Source: Mycobacterium sp. Z3061 (GTDB taxonomy: Bacteria; Actinomycetota; Actinomycetes; Mycobacteriales; Mycobacteriaceae). Taken from it: 64,000 bases of DNA. Every line of letters starts with the position of its first letter. Position 1 is the first letter of the stretch. A program made the translations under genes and the position numbers. This document shows, one piece after another, positions 63,955-64,000 of this stretch. The notes beneath the pieces are model-generated. The model did no database searches. It saw nothing but the letters and a program-made list of their open reading frames with translations, and was not told where the DNA came from. The stretch lies in NCBI RefSeq assembly GCF_031583025.1, contig NZ_CP134062.1, forward strand, positions 2,480,001-2,544,000, read 5' to 3'.

Positions 63955-64000
63955 ACCCGTCCAGCATTGCCCATCAGACCTCGCACGCGCGACATTGGGC

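Overview
The window is chromosomal DNA of a slow-growing Mycobacterium outside the M. tuberculosis complex. It is GC-rich with many GTG and TTG starts. It carries PE, PPE and PE_PGRS genes, a mycobacterial LexA/PafBC-type SOS module, IdeR, SigB, ClgR/PspA and a mycofactocin-type dehydrogenase. From memory, the gene order matches the reverse of H37Rv Rv2770c-Rv2707 almost gene by gene. The differences are extra lipid genes at the left end, an intein-free recA, a SigF-regulator-like phosphatase next to ftsK, an AlkX-like gene in front of hsdM, an extra secreted protease, and no vapBC or pspN genes.

Layout. 1-10.4 kb is a lipid block: the 3' end of an acyl-CoA synthetase, one PE and two PPE genes, a single-chain long-chain acyl-CoA carboxylase, a short secreted Gly/Cys-rich protein, a short-chain dehydrogenase and two overlapping acyl-CoA dehydrogenases. 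10.4-20.7 kb holds thymidylate, DNA modification and lysine genes: dienelactone hydrolase, thyA-dfrA, a DivIVA-like protein, an AlkX/YcaQ glycosylase, hsdM-hsdS, thyX, dapA and RNase J. 20.7-28.1 kb has a methyltransferase, a mycofactocin-type dehydrogenase, a small monooxygenase, a PAS-phosphatase-kinase-STAS regulator, ftsK and argA. 28.1-35.4 kb has pgsA3, the clgR-pspA-pspM envelope-stress operon, a PE_PGRS gene, ephG, a glycosyltransferase and a FhuF-like protein. 35.4-47.3 kb has recA-recX, miaB, membrane and DUF349 proteins, a transporter, miaA, dapF, hflX and fadE20. 47.3-64 kb has a TerC protein, an LGFP-repeat membrane protein, lexA divergent from a chiZ-like gene, nrdR, nitrobindin, PhzF, hydrolases, sthA, ideR, sigB and three small or membrane proteins.

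Functional themes. DNA damage control is dense: LexA boxes at recA and lexA, PafBC-type promoters at recA and chiZ, plus RecX, LexA and the ChiZ division inhibitor. Envelope stress is a second theme: SigE-like promoters precede both clgR and sigB. A third theme is fatty-acid metabolism with PE/PPE export partners.

Non-coding structure is also rich. Two copies of a long bidirectional terminator-type hairpin sit between convergent genes and differ by a base-pair-preserving change. A GC-rich tandem repeat family occurs at two loci. A large palindrome lies in front of the chiZ-like gene. The PE_PGRS gene contains 17 bases identical to an Illumina adapter exactly at a frameshift, so that part of the assembly should not be trusted.
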